10,506 nt of DNA from Candidatus Zixiibacteriota bacterium (GCA_030591405.1 JAUVBC010000044.1:1-10506); one strand, 5' to 3'; positions 1 through 8,070 are shown, counted from the first letter of the stretch. The notes: generated by a model not told the origin, from the sequence alone. Program-made: numbers and translations.

Positions 1-1569
1 AAGCTGGACAAAAAAGATTATAAGGTTTATGTCATCTCTTCTGATGGTGAGCAACAGGAAGGCTCGATGTGGGAAGCTATTATGGAAGCCGGTAATTTCA
101 AGCTGAATAATCTTGTGACTATCCTTGATTTGAATCGTTTGCAAATCGATGGTTGGACTAAAGATGTTCAGTGTATTGATCCTATCGCAGATAAATATAA
201 AGCATTTGGCTGGGATGTTATTGAAATCGATGGTCACAATATGGAAGAGATCGTTGCCGCTTTTGAAAAAGCTGGGAAGTCAACTGAAAAGCCGACTCTT
301 ATTCTTGCCAATACTATTAAGGGTAAAGGCGTCAGCTTCATGGAAGATCAGGCTGGCTGGCATGGCAAACCGCCAAACCATGAAGAAACAATCAAAGCAC
401 TTGCCGAACTTGGCCTTTCTGACACATTTGATCTGGATGCCTATTTCAAATTTGGAACCGATCATTTTGATAAAGCGGAAAAGAAACTGGCTAATAAAAT
501 ACCAAAATTCTCACGTGATTTCTGGTGGAACAAACAGGATATTATGAAGACCGAAATGGATCCAACCAGAAAAGGAATGGGACGAGCACTTGATGAATAT
601 GGCGATGATGAACGTATAGTTTGTATTGGCGCTGATATTTCCGGTTCGATCACCATCTCAGAATTTTATAAAAACCATCCTGAGCGTAAAGATCGATGGA
701 TATCTGTAGGTATCGCCGAGCAGGGTGGTACAACTGTTGCCGCCGGATTGGCTAAAGAAGGAAAGATCCCGATTTTTGGTACTTATGGTGTCTTTTCGTC
801 AGCACGCAATCTGGATCAACTACGCGTTTCGGTTTGTTATAACGATGCCAATGTAATCATCGTTGGTGCGCATGGCGGCGTTTCGGTTGGTCCCGATGGT
901 GCAACTCATCAGGAATTGGAATCGCTTTTCCAGATGTGCGGTCTGCCAAATATGAACGTCGGCTGTCCGGTCGATTCGGTTGAGACCAAACGGATGATGA
1001 AAGAAATGCTGTTTGATATTGTCGGACCAAAATATATCCGGTTTGCTCGTGAAGCGACTCCGATTGTTACCGATGAAAAGACACCATTCAAATTTGGCAC
1101 TGCTAATGTTTTCAGGTTCCGTGGTGAGCAGCCGATGTTTAAAGATGCTTTTGATGTCAAGTTCTCGAATGAATATAAATCTGAAAACGAAGACCTGACC
1201 ATTATTTCAAATGGACCGGAACTTGCTGAGTCACTCAGGGCGGCATGGATATTAAAAACTGATTATAATATCGAGACCAGAGTGATCAATATGCATACAA
1301 TGAAGCCGCTGGATCGTGTTGCTGTTCTGAATGCTGCTGCCGAAACCAAGAGTATTATTACTGCAGAGGAACATCAGGTTGGAGGATTGGGTAACCAAAT
1401 AGCTGGAATTATTGCCACTGGTGGCAATGAAAAGACGATTCCGTTCGGTATGATCGGTGTTCAGGATAGATTTGGGGAATCCGGATTACCATGGCAGTTG
1501 GTCAAAGAGTTTGAATTGGCCGCTGAATTTATTGTCGAAAAAGCCAAGAGTTTACTTAAACTGAAATAA
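1..1569 (+). CDS. tkt: Transketolase, 5'-truncated by the window edge
   Basis: Transketolase transfers a two-carbon ketol unit between sugar phosphates in the non-oxidative pentose phosphate pathway, using thiamine diphosphate (ThDP) and Mg2+ in the cytoplasm. The reading frame is open from base 1, and 522 residues are visible. The fragment opens just before the ThDP/Mg motif: SDGEQQEG at residues 14-21, with LDLN and its Asn at about 45. The pyrimidine-binding half follows, with GIAEQGG and its catalytic Glu at about residue 240, then DGATHQ near 300, and the C-terminal domain ends with RFGESG. Roughly 100 N-terminal residues are missing if the protein has the usual 620-670. Both halves resemble the separate N and C subunits of split transketolases, joined near residues 165-185. 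It stops 36 nt before the aminotransferase with no terminator between, so co-transcription is likely. The family assignment is secure; the fusion reading is inference. Confidence 0.95.
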   Translation, partial: KLDKKDYKVYVISSDGEQQEGSMWEAIMEAGNFKLNNLVTILDLNRLQIDGWTKDVQCIDPIADKYKAFGWDVIEIDGHNMEEIVAAFEKAGKSTEKPTLILANTIKGKGVSFMEDQAGWHGKPPNHEETIKALAELGLSDTFDLDAYFKFGTDHFDKAEKKLANKIPKFSRDFWWNKQDIMKTEMDPTRKGMGRALDEYGDDERIVCIGADISGSITISEFYKNHPERKDRWISVGIAEQGGTTVAAGLAKEGKIPIFGTYGVFSSARNLDQLRVSVCYNDANVIIVGAHGGVSVGPDGATHQELESLFQMCGLPNMNVGCPVDSVETKRMMKEMLFDIVGPKYIRFAREATPIVTDEKTPFKFGTANVFRFRGEQPMFKDAFDVKFSNEYKSENEDLTIISNGPELAESLRAAWILKTDYNIETRVINMHTMKPLDRVAVLNAAAETKSIITAEEHQVGGLGNQIAGIIATGGNEKTIPFGMIGVQDRFGESGLPWQLVKEFELAAEFIVEKAKSLLKLK

Positions 1570-1595
1570 CAAATCAGATTTTGCTGATCGTTGTT

Positions 1596-1601
1596 GGGAG
1601 G
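1596..1601 (+). promoter_or_regulatory. Shine-Dalgarno site of the aminotransferase
   Basis: GGGAGG ends 4 nt before ATG 1606. It decides the start: an upstream in-frame TTG at 1591 would put this site inside the coding region and has no comparable site of its own. Confidence 0.75.
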
Positions 1602-1605
1602 AAAA

Positions 1606-2775
1606 ATGAAATTTGCCGAGAGAATGAAACGGTTGGGAACCGAAACCGCTTTTGAGGTGCTGGCTCGCGCCAAGCAGCTTCAGGCGGAAGGAAAAGAGGT
1701 TATTCATCTTGAAATCGGCGAACCTGATTTTGATACGCCGAAATATATTTGTGATGCTGCTATTCAGGCAATAAAAGATGGTTATACTCACTATAACCCG
1801 TCGGCCGGGTATCCCGAAGTCAGAAAAATCATCTCTGATGAAATAAATAAAACCCGCCAAATTAATACTAATTTTAATCAAGTAGTGATTGTTCCGGGTG
1901 GAAAACCGGTGATGTTTTATGTTATCTTTGCCTTGGTTGACAAAGATGACGAAGTGATCTATCCTAATCCCGGATTCCCGATTTATGAGTCATTGATTAA
2001 TTTTGTCGGTGCCAAATCGGTGCCGATTCCGTTAAAGGAAGAAAATGATTTCCGTCTTGATGTAGATGAGTTGGAATCTTTGGTGACACCAAAAACAAAA
2101 CTGTTGATTATCAATTCGCCTCAGAATCCAACCGGCGGCTCTTTGACAAAAGGTGATCTTGAAAGAATCGCCAAAATAGCGGTTGATAATGATCTCTGGG
2201 TTCTCTCTGATGAGATATATTCGCGGATCATCTATGAAGGCAAATTCGAATCGATTACACAATTTCCGGGGATGGTCGAAAGAACCATCATTCTTGACGG
2301 TATGTCGAAAACCTATGCTATGACCGGATGGCGAATTGGATATGGAGTGATGCAGGAAACTTTGGCCGGACATGTGGCGCGATTGGCAACCAACTGTAAT
2401 TCTTGCACCTCAGCTTTTACTCAGATCGCTGCCGGTGCCGCATTGACCGGACCACAAACCGATTCTGAGAATATGGTAGCGGAATTTAAGAAAAGACGCG
2501 ATATCATTGTTGATGGTCTCAATAGCATTGATGGGATCACCTGCAAGAAGCCGCTGGGAGCTTTTTATGTGTTTCCCAATATAAAAGCTACGGGGAAGAC
2601 ATCGAAAGAGATGGAAACACTTCTGCTTGAAACATATGGTGTCGCCGCTTTAGCTGGGACTTCATTTGGTAAGCATGGCGAAGGTTATCTCAGATTCTCT
2701 TATGCCAATTCGGTGGAAAATATTGAAAAGGCGTTGGCCAAGATCAAGACCTGTTTTGGTGATATTTTGAAATAA
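1606..2775 (+). CDS. Class I/II PLP-dependent aminotransferase (aspartate aminotransferase-like)
   Basis: A cytoplasmic fold-type I transaminase that should move an amino group between an amino acid and a 2-oxo acid. The 389-residue length is normal for the family. Visible landmarks are EIGEPDFDTP (36-45), PNPGFPIYES near 120-129, NSPQNPTGG (170-178, cofactor-contacting Asn174), SDEIYSR with Asp202 and Tyr205, the PLP lysine in GMSKTYAMTGWRIGY (Lys235), and YLRFSYA near the end with Arg363, which should bind the substrate carboxylate. These fit the aspartate-aminotransferase Ib-like group, but the exact donor cannot be read from sequence; aspartate, alanine or another amino acid are all possible. 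I chose ATG 1606 over the in-frame TTG 1591 because GGGAGG lies just upstream of it and is inside the longer version. It follows transketolase by 36 nt, and a hairpin terminator lies directly after the stop. Confidence 0.93.
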   Translation: MKFAERMKRLGTETAFEVLARAKQLQAEGKEVIHLEIGEPDFDTPKYICDAAIQAIKDGYTHYNPSAGYPEVRKIISDEINKTRQINTNFNQVVIVPGGKPVMFYVIFALVDKDDEVIYPNPGFPIYESLINFVGAKSVPIPLKEENDFRLDVDELESLVTPKTKLLIINSPQNPTGGSLTKGDLERIAKIAVDNDLWVLSDEIYSRIIYEGKFESITQFPGMVERTIILDGMSKTYAMTGWRIGYGVMQETLAGHVARLATNCNSCTSAFTQIAAGAALTGPQTDSENMVAEFKKRRDIIVDGLNSIDGITCKKPLGAFYVFPNIKATGKTSKEMETLLLETYGVAALAGTSFGKHGEGYLRFSYANSVENIEKALAKIKTCFGDILK

Positions 2776-2798
2776 TATCTTTATTATTTGAAATAATA

Positions 2799-2842
2799 AG
2801 CCGGATGGTTGGAATCTTTGAAAATCATCCGGTTATTTTTTT
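2799..2842 (+). terminator. Rho-independent terminator after the aminotransferase
   Basis: The arms CCGGATGGTT (2801-2810) and AATCATCCGG (2823-2832) pair along their whole length with one G-U pair around a 12-nt loop. Two more outer pairs (2799-2800 with 2833-2834) extend the stem. A run of seven T follows at 2836-2842. It sits 24 nt after the aminotransferase stop and separates the transketolase/aminotransferase unit from the peptidoglycan-peptide genes. Confidence 0.85.
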
Positions 2843-2881
2843 GTTGGAAATTGAGATAGCTGGAGTATTTATTAAGAAGAT

Positions 2882-3676
2882 ATGAAACATGGAATTATAA
2901 AAAAGAATATTGCCGATCTTCGCGCCAAACCGGAATTCCACTCCGAGCGGAAAAGTCAGCTGTTGTTCAATGAACCGGTAACAATTGGAAAATATCAAAA
3001 TGGCTATTGCCGGGTAATTCAGCCGGACGGCTATTTTGGATGGGTTAGAGAAAATGCGGTAAGGACATTATCAGAGACAAAACTAAAAAGCTATTTGTTA
3101 ACACTAAAATATAGAGTAAAATCAAAAACAGCAAAAATTAATAATTCAAATAATGCCACAACTTTTTTGCCCGAATTTTTATTTTATGGTACAAAAGTGT
3201 CAAACTTGAGAAGGCAGGATAATTATTCCGTTTCAAAAGATTCTGATGCAAACAGTTTTATATTATCGAAGAGTAATATGGGCATATTAGAATCATCCAA
3301 AGTCATAAAACCATTAGCCATTATAAAAGAGGCCAAAAGATTTTTAGGGGTACCATATCTTTGGGGTGGAATCAGTCCGTTTGGATTTGATTGCTCCGGT
3401 TTTGTCAGGACAATATTCAGAACATTTAATTTCGAATTGCCCCGTGATAGCAAGGATCAGTATAAAATTGGACAGAAGATAACATATAAAAATATTAAAC
3501 CGGCCGATTTGCTTTTTTTCAAGGGACATGTGGCGTTGGCTCTTGGCGAAGATAAGTTTATTCATGCCTCATTAGGTGAGAGCAGCGTGGCGATAAATTC
3601 TTTAAATCCAAATAAAAATAATTACAGAAAAGACCTGTTTGAAACCTATTTGGGCGCTCGGAGGGTACTGCCATAA
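2882..3676 (+). CDS. YkfC-like NlpC/P60 gamma-D-glutamyl-L-diamino acid endopeptidase
   Basis: Predicted cysteine peptidase that cuts the gamma-D-Glu-diaminopimelate bond of murein stem peptides. The 264-residue protein starts with a bacterial SH3 domain (about residues 5-62, with NIADLRAKP and GYFGWVREN). A less regular segment at about 70-135 may be a second, diverged SH3 domain. An NlpC/P60 domain fills about 145-264: Cys171 in FDCSGF, His216 in GHVAL and His228 in FIHAS form the catalytic set, and PADLLFF is a usual family motif. The SH3-SH3-NlpC/P60 order and the neighbouring dipeptide epimerase match Bacillus YkfC, which works on imported peptides. No signal peptide or lipobox is visible, consistent with cytoplasmic recycling rather than wall hydrolysis. 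The site before ATG 2882 is weak (AAGAAGA). The stop overlaps the next start by four bases. Family confidence is high; exact bond specificity is inferred from context. Confidence 0.88.
   Translation: MKHGIIKKNIADLRAKPEFHSERKSQLLFNEPVTIGKYQNGYCRVIQPDGYFGWVRENAVRTLSETKLKSYLLTLKYRVKSKTAKINNSNNATTFLPEFLFYGTKVSNLRRQDNYSVSKDSDANSFILSKSNMGILESSKVIKPLAIIKEAKRFLGVPYLWGGISPFGFDCSGFVRTIFRTFNFELPRDSKDQYKIGQKITYKNIKPADLLFFKGHVALALGEDKFIHASLGESSVAINSLNPNKNNYRKDLFETYLGARRVLP
3660..3665 (+). promoter_or_regulatory. Shine-Dalgarno site that points to an AUA start for the epimerase
   Basis: GGAGGG lies inside the end of the endopeptidase gene and is followed by a 7-nt spacer and then ATA at 3673. No ATG, GTG or TTG lies in the epimerase frame between the upstream in-frame TGA (3640-3642) and GTG 3763. 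The site therefore supports initiation at the non-standard codon. Confidence 0.65.
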
Positions 3677-4686
3677 ATATTAGAAGCTTTATAATTGATC
3701 TGCCATTAAAAAAAGATTTCACCGTTTCGGGAGGTTCTGCAGAGATTAAAAGAAATGCTTTTGTGTCAATCGATAATAGAAATTTTGGGGAGGCAGCCGG
3801 ATCTGTTTTTTATGGCCCTGATGAAAAACAGATAACACTTGATATTGATAACGGTATTGCACATTTAATATCAATAGAAAAACCGAGCGTTGCCGATCTG
3901 ATCGATCTGGATAGTTTGGTAATTAACTCCATCTCCAAATCGGCTTTGATAGCGGCGGTTCTTCATAAGATATCGTCTGATAGCAATAAATTTCCGTGGG
4001 ATATTGTAAAACTTCCTGAGCCGATAAAAATATATAGTTCGATCACAGTTTGCATTTCTGATCCTGAAACGATGCTGGAGGAGATTAAAAACTCACCTTA
4101 TCCGATTATTAAGATCAAACTCGGTTTTGATGGTGATGAAAAAGTTGTGGAGGGTTTGAAAAATATAAGCGGAAAAGTTTTTAGGGTAGATGCTAATAGT
4201 GGGTGGTCGGTCGAAAAGGCTGAGAAAATGATTTACTATTTGAATAAATTCGGAGTTGAAATGGTGGAACAGCCGACATCGATTGAATTCATTAATGAAT
4301 GGAAAAACTTGGGGAATTCCGGAAAAGTCCAGCTCTTTGTTGACGAAGGTTTAAATTATCTAAATGATTATTACAAAGTTGCTGATTTTGTTGATGGAAT
4401 CAATGTTAAGCTGTCCAAATCAGGCGGCATTATCGCGGCTAAGGATATTTGTCGGCAGGCCAGAAAAGACAAAATCAAAGTGATGCTCGGTTGTATGGTA
4501 GAGAGTTCGATTGGAATCTCGCAGGCAGTTTATTTGTCGTCAATGGCCGATTATTTTGATCTTGACGGCCCAATCCTCTTGAAAAATGATATAAGTTCCG
4601 ATATAAAGTATGATATGGAAAAATTATCGGTGGACAGCAATATTATTGGCGGACCAAAGATTGAAAAACAGTATCTCAAAGTATAA
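3673..4686 (+). CDS. L-Ala-D/L-Glu (dipeptide) epimerase, enolase superfamily, probable AUA start
   Basis: Predicted cytoplasmic, Mg2+-dependent epimerase turning L-Ala-D-Glu from murein into L-Ala-L-Glu, as YkfB and YcjG do. Residues counted from ATA 3673 (337 aa): the capping domain begins NIRSFIIDLPLKKDFTVSGG, followed by FGEAAG. The barrel carries IKIKLG (Lys147/Lys149), RVDANSGW (Asp173), MVEQP (Glu199), VDEG (Asp224), NVKLSKSGG (base Lys246), GCMVESSIGIS (273-283) and DLDGP, the DxD loop typical of dipeptide epimerases (296-298). The only standard start in frame, GTG 3763, would delete the first 30 residues, which hold the first strand and the substrate loop of the family. I therefore place the start at ATA, which overlaps the previous stop as ATAA behind a strong ribosome site; ATT 3679 is another possibility. 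Function is well supported; the start is inference. Confidence 0.87.
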   Translation: MNIRSFIIDLPLKKDFTVSGGSAEIKRNAFVSIDNRNFGEAAGSVFYGPDEKQITLDIDNGIAHLISIEKPSVADLIDLDSLVINSISKSALIAAVLHKISSDSNKFPWDIVKLPEPIKIYSSITVCISDPETMLEEIKNSPYPIIKIKLGFDGDEKVVEGLKNISGKVFRVDANSGWSVEKAEKMIYYLNKFGVEMVEQPTSIEFINEWKNLGNSGKVQLFVDEGLNYLNDYYKVADFVDGINVKLSKSGGIIAAKDICRQARKDKIKVMLGCMVESSIGISQAVYLSSMADYFDLDGPILLKNDISSDIKYDMEKLSVDSNIIGGPKIEKQYLKV

Positions 4687-6577
4687 TATTTTTTGGATCG
4701 GTTTGGTTTCCATCCTAATTGGATGGACTACATCTGCAGTGGCGCAGTCACCGCAAATAGATATAGTTTATCCGAAAAAGAATGCGACAATCAACGCTGT
4801 TGATTCAACTTTTATTTTAGGTTCAGTTTCACCATTTTATAATTTATTTATCAATAACATTCCTGTTCCTGTTCATCAAAATGGAGGTTTTTTGGCCTTT
4901 TTGCCGATTAAGCCGGGGAACTTTGAATTCAATATAGAAGCGGTTTTATCTTTTGATACACGCTTTTTGAGTTTAGTATGGGAGGATTCCGCTCGATTAA
5001 TTTGGCCGGTTCAAGTTCCTTTGCCAAGAGAATCATTTGATTATGATAGTCTTCAAATAGTTGATTTGAAAGATTCAAGCTTCAGTCAGATATTAGCCGC
5101 CGGTGACAGGCTTATCGTTGAGTTTCAAGCTACACCATCATGTTTGGCGTGGTTTTCTATTTCAGGCCTAATTGATTCTGTCCCGATGGCCGAAATCGCT
5201 CCACAATCACAGGCATATTGGGGGGAGACGGTGTTTGGTGTTGGCGCGGTCCCTGACTCATTAAAGATTGAAGGCAATTACCGGGGATATTATGATATCG
5301 GATATGACCAGCTTCCAGATTCAACGCGAATTCAATATTTTCTCAAAGGTCCGGAGAAAAAAGATATATATAATCTATTGTTAGATACTCCGGCAGAACT
5401 TCTTGATTTTGATTACTTGAAACTGCTGAAATCTTGTGATAAAACAATCGTTGATAGCTCATCATATTACATTAATATAAATCCAGATAGTTATCCCCGG
5501 ATGGTTGAATTAATCGATTCGGTTTCAATCATCAGAGTTGGGCCACGTCGAGGTTATCTGTCGATTTTCCAACCAAAAGGGGTAAAAGCATTAGCTGTTG
5601 GCCGTGAGGCCGACTGGATAAAATTGAAGTTATCGCAAACTCAGTTTGGCTGGATTCAGAGTCGGTCAGTTCGTTTTCTTGATGCTGGCAATCTACCTGA
5701 AAAATCTTATGTGCGAGCGATTAGAACTTTTTCAGATTCGGAGCAGCATTTAATCGAAATCCCACTTTCTGAAAAACATCCATTTCAGTTGGAAGAACAG
5801 GATCGTTACTCAGCCAGGCTTCGAATATATGGGGCAAATTCTGACACTGATTGGATACGGTACGATTTTGAGGATGATAACATAAACTATATCAGATGGT
5901 CGCAGCCAGAACCTGATATTTATCAATTAGACTTTCATTTTAAAGCTCCAATCTGGGGATATGATATTTATTACGAAGGGAACATATTAAAGTGTTTGTT
6001 TAACAAACTGCCCGAATATGTTAATAAACTTAGAAATAAAAAGATTGTAATCGACCCGGGGCATTCACCTGATCCTGGAGCTATCGGACCAACGCGATTG
6101 ACCGAGGCTGCAGCAAATCTTAATATTGCGCTTCAATTAAAGAGAGAGTTGGAGAAAAAAGGCGCGATTGTTATAATGACTCGCGAAGATATGTCAGCAT
6201 TGCCTCTTTATGACCGACCCAAAATAGCCAATGCGATCAATGCCGATCTGTTTATTTCGATTCATAATAATGCTTTGCCGGATGGTATCGATCCGTATGA
6301 AAATAATGGCGTTTCGACTTATTATTATCATCTTCATTCACTTGACCTAGCCAAGACGATTCAGCGCGAATTAATCAAAGGAACCGGTTTTAATAATTAT
6401 GGACTGTATCATGGCAATTTTGCGGTTAACCGTCCAACACAATATCCGGCCGTGCTGGTGGAATGTGCATTTATTATTCTGCCGGAACATGAGGCTTTGC
6501 TTAAAACCAAAAAATTCCAAAAGAAAGTCGCCCGATCAATTCGAAAAGGTATAGAACGATTCTTTGAAGAGTTTTAA
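4661..6577 (+). CDS. Secreted N-acetylmuramoyl-L-alanine amidase (Amidase_3, AmiC-like) with a long N-terminal region
   Basis: Zinc amidase that cuts the bond between N-acetylmuramic acid and L-Ala, releasing stem peptides outside the inner membrane. Numbered from TTG 4661 (638 aa): residues 1-28 form a signal peptide with a core around FWIGLVSILIG and a likely cut at AVA|QS. About 30-95 look like an Ig-like beta domain (IDIVYPKKNATI). About 285-342 resemble an SH3 fold ending in FGWIQSRSVRFL. About 345-450 is a beta-rich AMIN-like region. The catalytic Amidase_3 domain covers about 458-638: DPGH (His468), LTEAA (Glu482), SIHNN (His535) and VECAF (catalytic Glu601). ATG 4610 is the other start, giving 655 aa, but it puts a poor n-region before the signal peptide; the TTG version gives a textbook one. 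The gene overlaps the epimerase by 26 nt, or 77 nt from ATG. Confidence 0.88.
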   Translation: MKNSISKYNIFWIGLVSILIGWTTSAVAQSPQIDIVYPKKNATINAVDSTFILGSVSPFYNLFINNIPVPVHQNGGFLAFLPIKPGNFEFNIEAVLSFDTRFLSLVWEDSARLIWPVQVPLPRESFDYDSLQIVDLKDSSFSQILAAGDRLIVEFQATPSCLAWFSISGLIDSVPMAEIAPQSQAYWGETVFGVGAVPDSLKIEGNYRGYYDIGYDQLPDSTRIQYFLKGPEKKDIYNLLLDTPAELLDFDYLKLLKSCDKTIVDSSSYYININPDSYPRMVELIDSVSIIRVGPRRGYLSIFQPKGVKALAVGREADWIKLKLSQTQFGWIQSRSVRFLDAGNLPEKSYVRAIRTFSDSEQHLIEIPLSEKHPFQLEEQDRYSARLRIYGANSDTDWIRYDFEDDNINYIRWSQPEPDIYQLDFHFKAPIWGYDIYYEGNILKCLFNKLPEYVNKLRNKKIVIDPGHSPDPGAIGPTRLTEAAANLNIALQLKRELEKKGAIVIMTREDMSALPLYDRPKIANAINADLFISIHNNALPDGIDPYENNGVSTYYYHLHSLDLAKTIQRELIKGTGFNNYGLYHGNFAVNRPTQYPAVLVECAFIILPEHEALLKTKKFQKKVARSIRKGIERFFEEF

Positions 6578-6687
6578 AAATCTGCTTTAATTTATATCCT
6601 AATTCCCCAGAATCGCATTTCTAAAATAAACCATCATTTCTAATCAAAATATTTGTATATTACGAAATTATAGTTTCGAGGGAAGTA

Positions 6688-8070
6688 ATGGCTGAGGTCT
6701 ACGAAAAGAATATCAAACAAAAGGCAGATTATACCGAAGGTTCCATTATCAGGTCAATTCTAAAAATGGGGACCCCCTCAATGATCGGATTTCTTGCCGG
6801 TCATATTTATCATATGGTTGATATGTTTTGGGTTTCAAGGCTCGCTGATGGTGAAACGGCGGTGGCGGCGGTAACTATTTTTGCCAATGTAGCCTGGGTA
6901 TTCTTCTCAATAAATATGCTGATTGGTCCTGGTTCAGTGGCAATAATCTCAAGACGGTATGGTGAGAAACAATATGATGCTGCTGAGACGGCAATAAAAG
7001 AGACCTATCTGCTCAAATTTATCTTTGGCTCCATTATTGGGGTTCTTGGCTATTTCTTTGTTGAAGATATTGTCTATTTTGCCGGTGCCAGAGGGGAGAC
7101 AATCGGTCTTGCGGCTCAGTATGGCCGGGTGATGTTTCTCGGGATGGGATTTTCACTCTGCACCTATTCGGTCTACACCGCTATGCGGGGAGTGGCTAAT
7201 CCAAATCTGGCCATGGGATTAATGCTTGGCTCGACAATTTTAAATATTGTCCTGGATCCTATTTTGATTTTTGGATATCTCGGTTTCCCGGCAATGGGAG
7301 TGCTTGGGGCATCGGTGGCATCGGTGGCTTCTTATACTATAACTTTGTTTGTAGGTATTGCGATATTTTGCACCAATAAAACAAATGTCAAGCTGCATTT
7401 CAGAAGCAAAGTCCCAATGTCGGTAGCAACGATAACTAAAATACTAAAGATAGGTTTTCCGGCATGGCTCGGTTCCTTATCATTTTCAGGCGCTCGCTTG
7501 GCCATTATGCCGATGGTGGCGATTTTCGGCAATTCGGTAATAGCTGCCTATGGCGTCGGGATGACAATTGCCGCGATTGGAATCGCGATTTTGGTTGGTA
7601 TTGGATTAGGCTTGGGGTCATTGATTGGACATAATCTTGGGGCTGGGAAAAAGGAGAGAGCGAAGAAAACGGCCGATCAGGCGATTTTATTGTCAATCGG
7701 TATTATGCTGGCGGTCTCGGCGATTATTGCCTACTTTGCCAGGCCGATTATGGAGATCTATTTTGATAATCCGGAAACTGTTCAAGTCGGAGTTAATCTA
7801 CTTAGAATTATGGCTGTTGGCTTTCCATTCACCGGAATTTATTTGATGCTCGAACAGGTTTATGGAGGAGTAGGATTAAATACACCGGCCATGGTTGTCA
7901 GTGTTGGGCACTCATGGGTATTGGAAATTCCAGCAATTTACATATTTACTCAAATTCTTCATTACAGTCCAAATTCAGTTTGGTGGTCAATTACTGCGGC
8001 AACATTTGTTTCGGCAGTCAGTTTTTACTGGTATTATCGAAAGGGCCAATGGCTGGAGGCCAAAGTATAG
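6688..8070 (+). CDS. MATE-family multidrug/toxin exporter
   Basis: Predicted inner-membrane antiporter that expels organic cations, drugs or metabolites in exchange for Na+ or H+. The 460-residue length is typical. Twelve hydrophobic segments are visible in two six-helix halves: about 27-50, 57-88, 106-124, 143-165, 172-196 and 202-228, then 252-281, 284-314, 331-353, 368-390, 398-424 and 430-455. Family-like stretches are KMGTPSMIGFL in the first helix, NIVLDPILIFG in helix 5, and the matching KIGFPAWLGS that opens the second half. The ribosome site GAGGG (6678-6682) is 5 nt from ATG. A 110-nt AT-rich gap separates it from the amidase, without a clear terminator or promoter, so readthrough from the peptidoglycan operon cannot be excluded. 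Substrate cannot be read from sequence; NorM-, DinF- and MepA-type members are all possible. Confidence 0.92.
   Translation: MAEVYEKNIKQKADYTEGSIIRSILKMGTPSMIGFLAGHIYHMVDMFWVSRLADGETAVAAVTIFANVAWVFFSINMLIGPGSVAIISRRYGEKQYDAAETAIKETYLLKFIFGSIIGVLGYFFVEDIVYFAGARGETIGLAAQYGRVMFLGMGFSLCTYSVYTAMRGVANPNLAMGLMLGSTILNIVLDPILIFGYLGFPAMGVLGASVASVASYTITLFVGIAIFCTNKTNVKLHFRSKVPMSVATITKILKIGFPAWLGSLSFSGARLAIMPMVAIFGNSVIAAYGVGMTIAAIGIAILVGIGLGLGSLIGHNLGAGKKERAKKTADQAILLSIGIMLAVSAIIAYFARPIMEIYFDNPETVQVGVNLLRIMAVGFPFTGIYLMLEQVYGGVGLNTPAMVVSVGHSWVLEIPAIYIFTQILHYSPNSVWWSITAATFVSAVSFYWYYRKGQWLEAKV

Noticed and set aside
1591..1593. TTG as the start of the aminotransferase
   Set aside because: The GGGAGG site lies downstream of it and directly in front of ATG 1606; the extra five residues (MLGGK) are just that site translated.
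1552..1881. Open frame of 109 codons on the - strand
   Set aside because: It lies across the start of the aminotransferase, whose motifs prove the + strand frame; nothing family-like is visible on the - strand.
2844..2871. TTGGAA ... TATTTA as a promoter for the endopeptidase operon
   Set aside because: Both hexamers fit poorly, and the implied transcription start would fall almost at the start codon, leaving no room for the ribosome site.
3763..3765. GTG as the start of the epimerase
   Set aside because: It would remove 30 residues that match the family N-terminus, and there is no good ribosome site before it, whereas GGAGGG precedes ATA 3673 at ideal spacing.
6688..8070. MATE-like gene as a MurJ lipid II flippase, suggested by the neighbouring peptidoglycan genes
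   Set aside because: It has 12 membrane segments and NorM/DinF-like motifs rather than the 14 segments usual for MurJ, and it is separated from the salvage operon by 110 nt.
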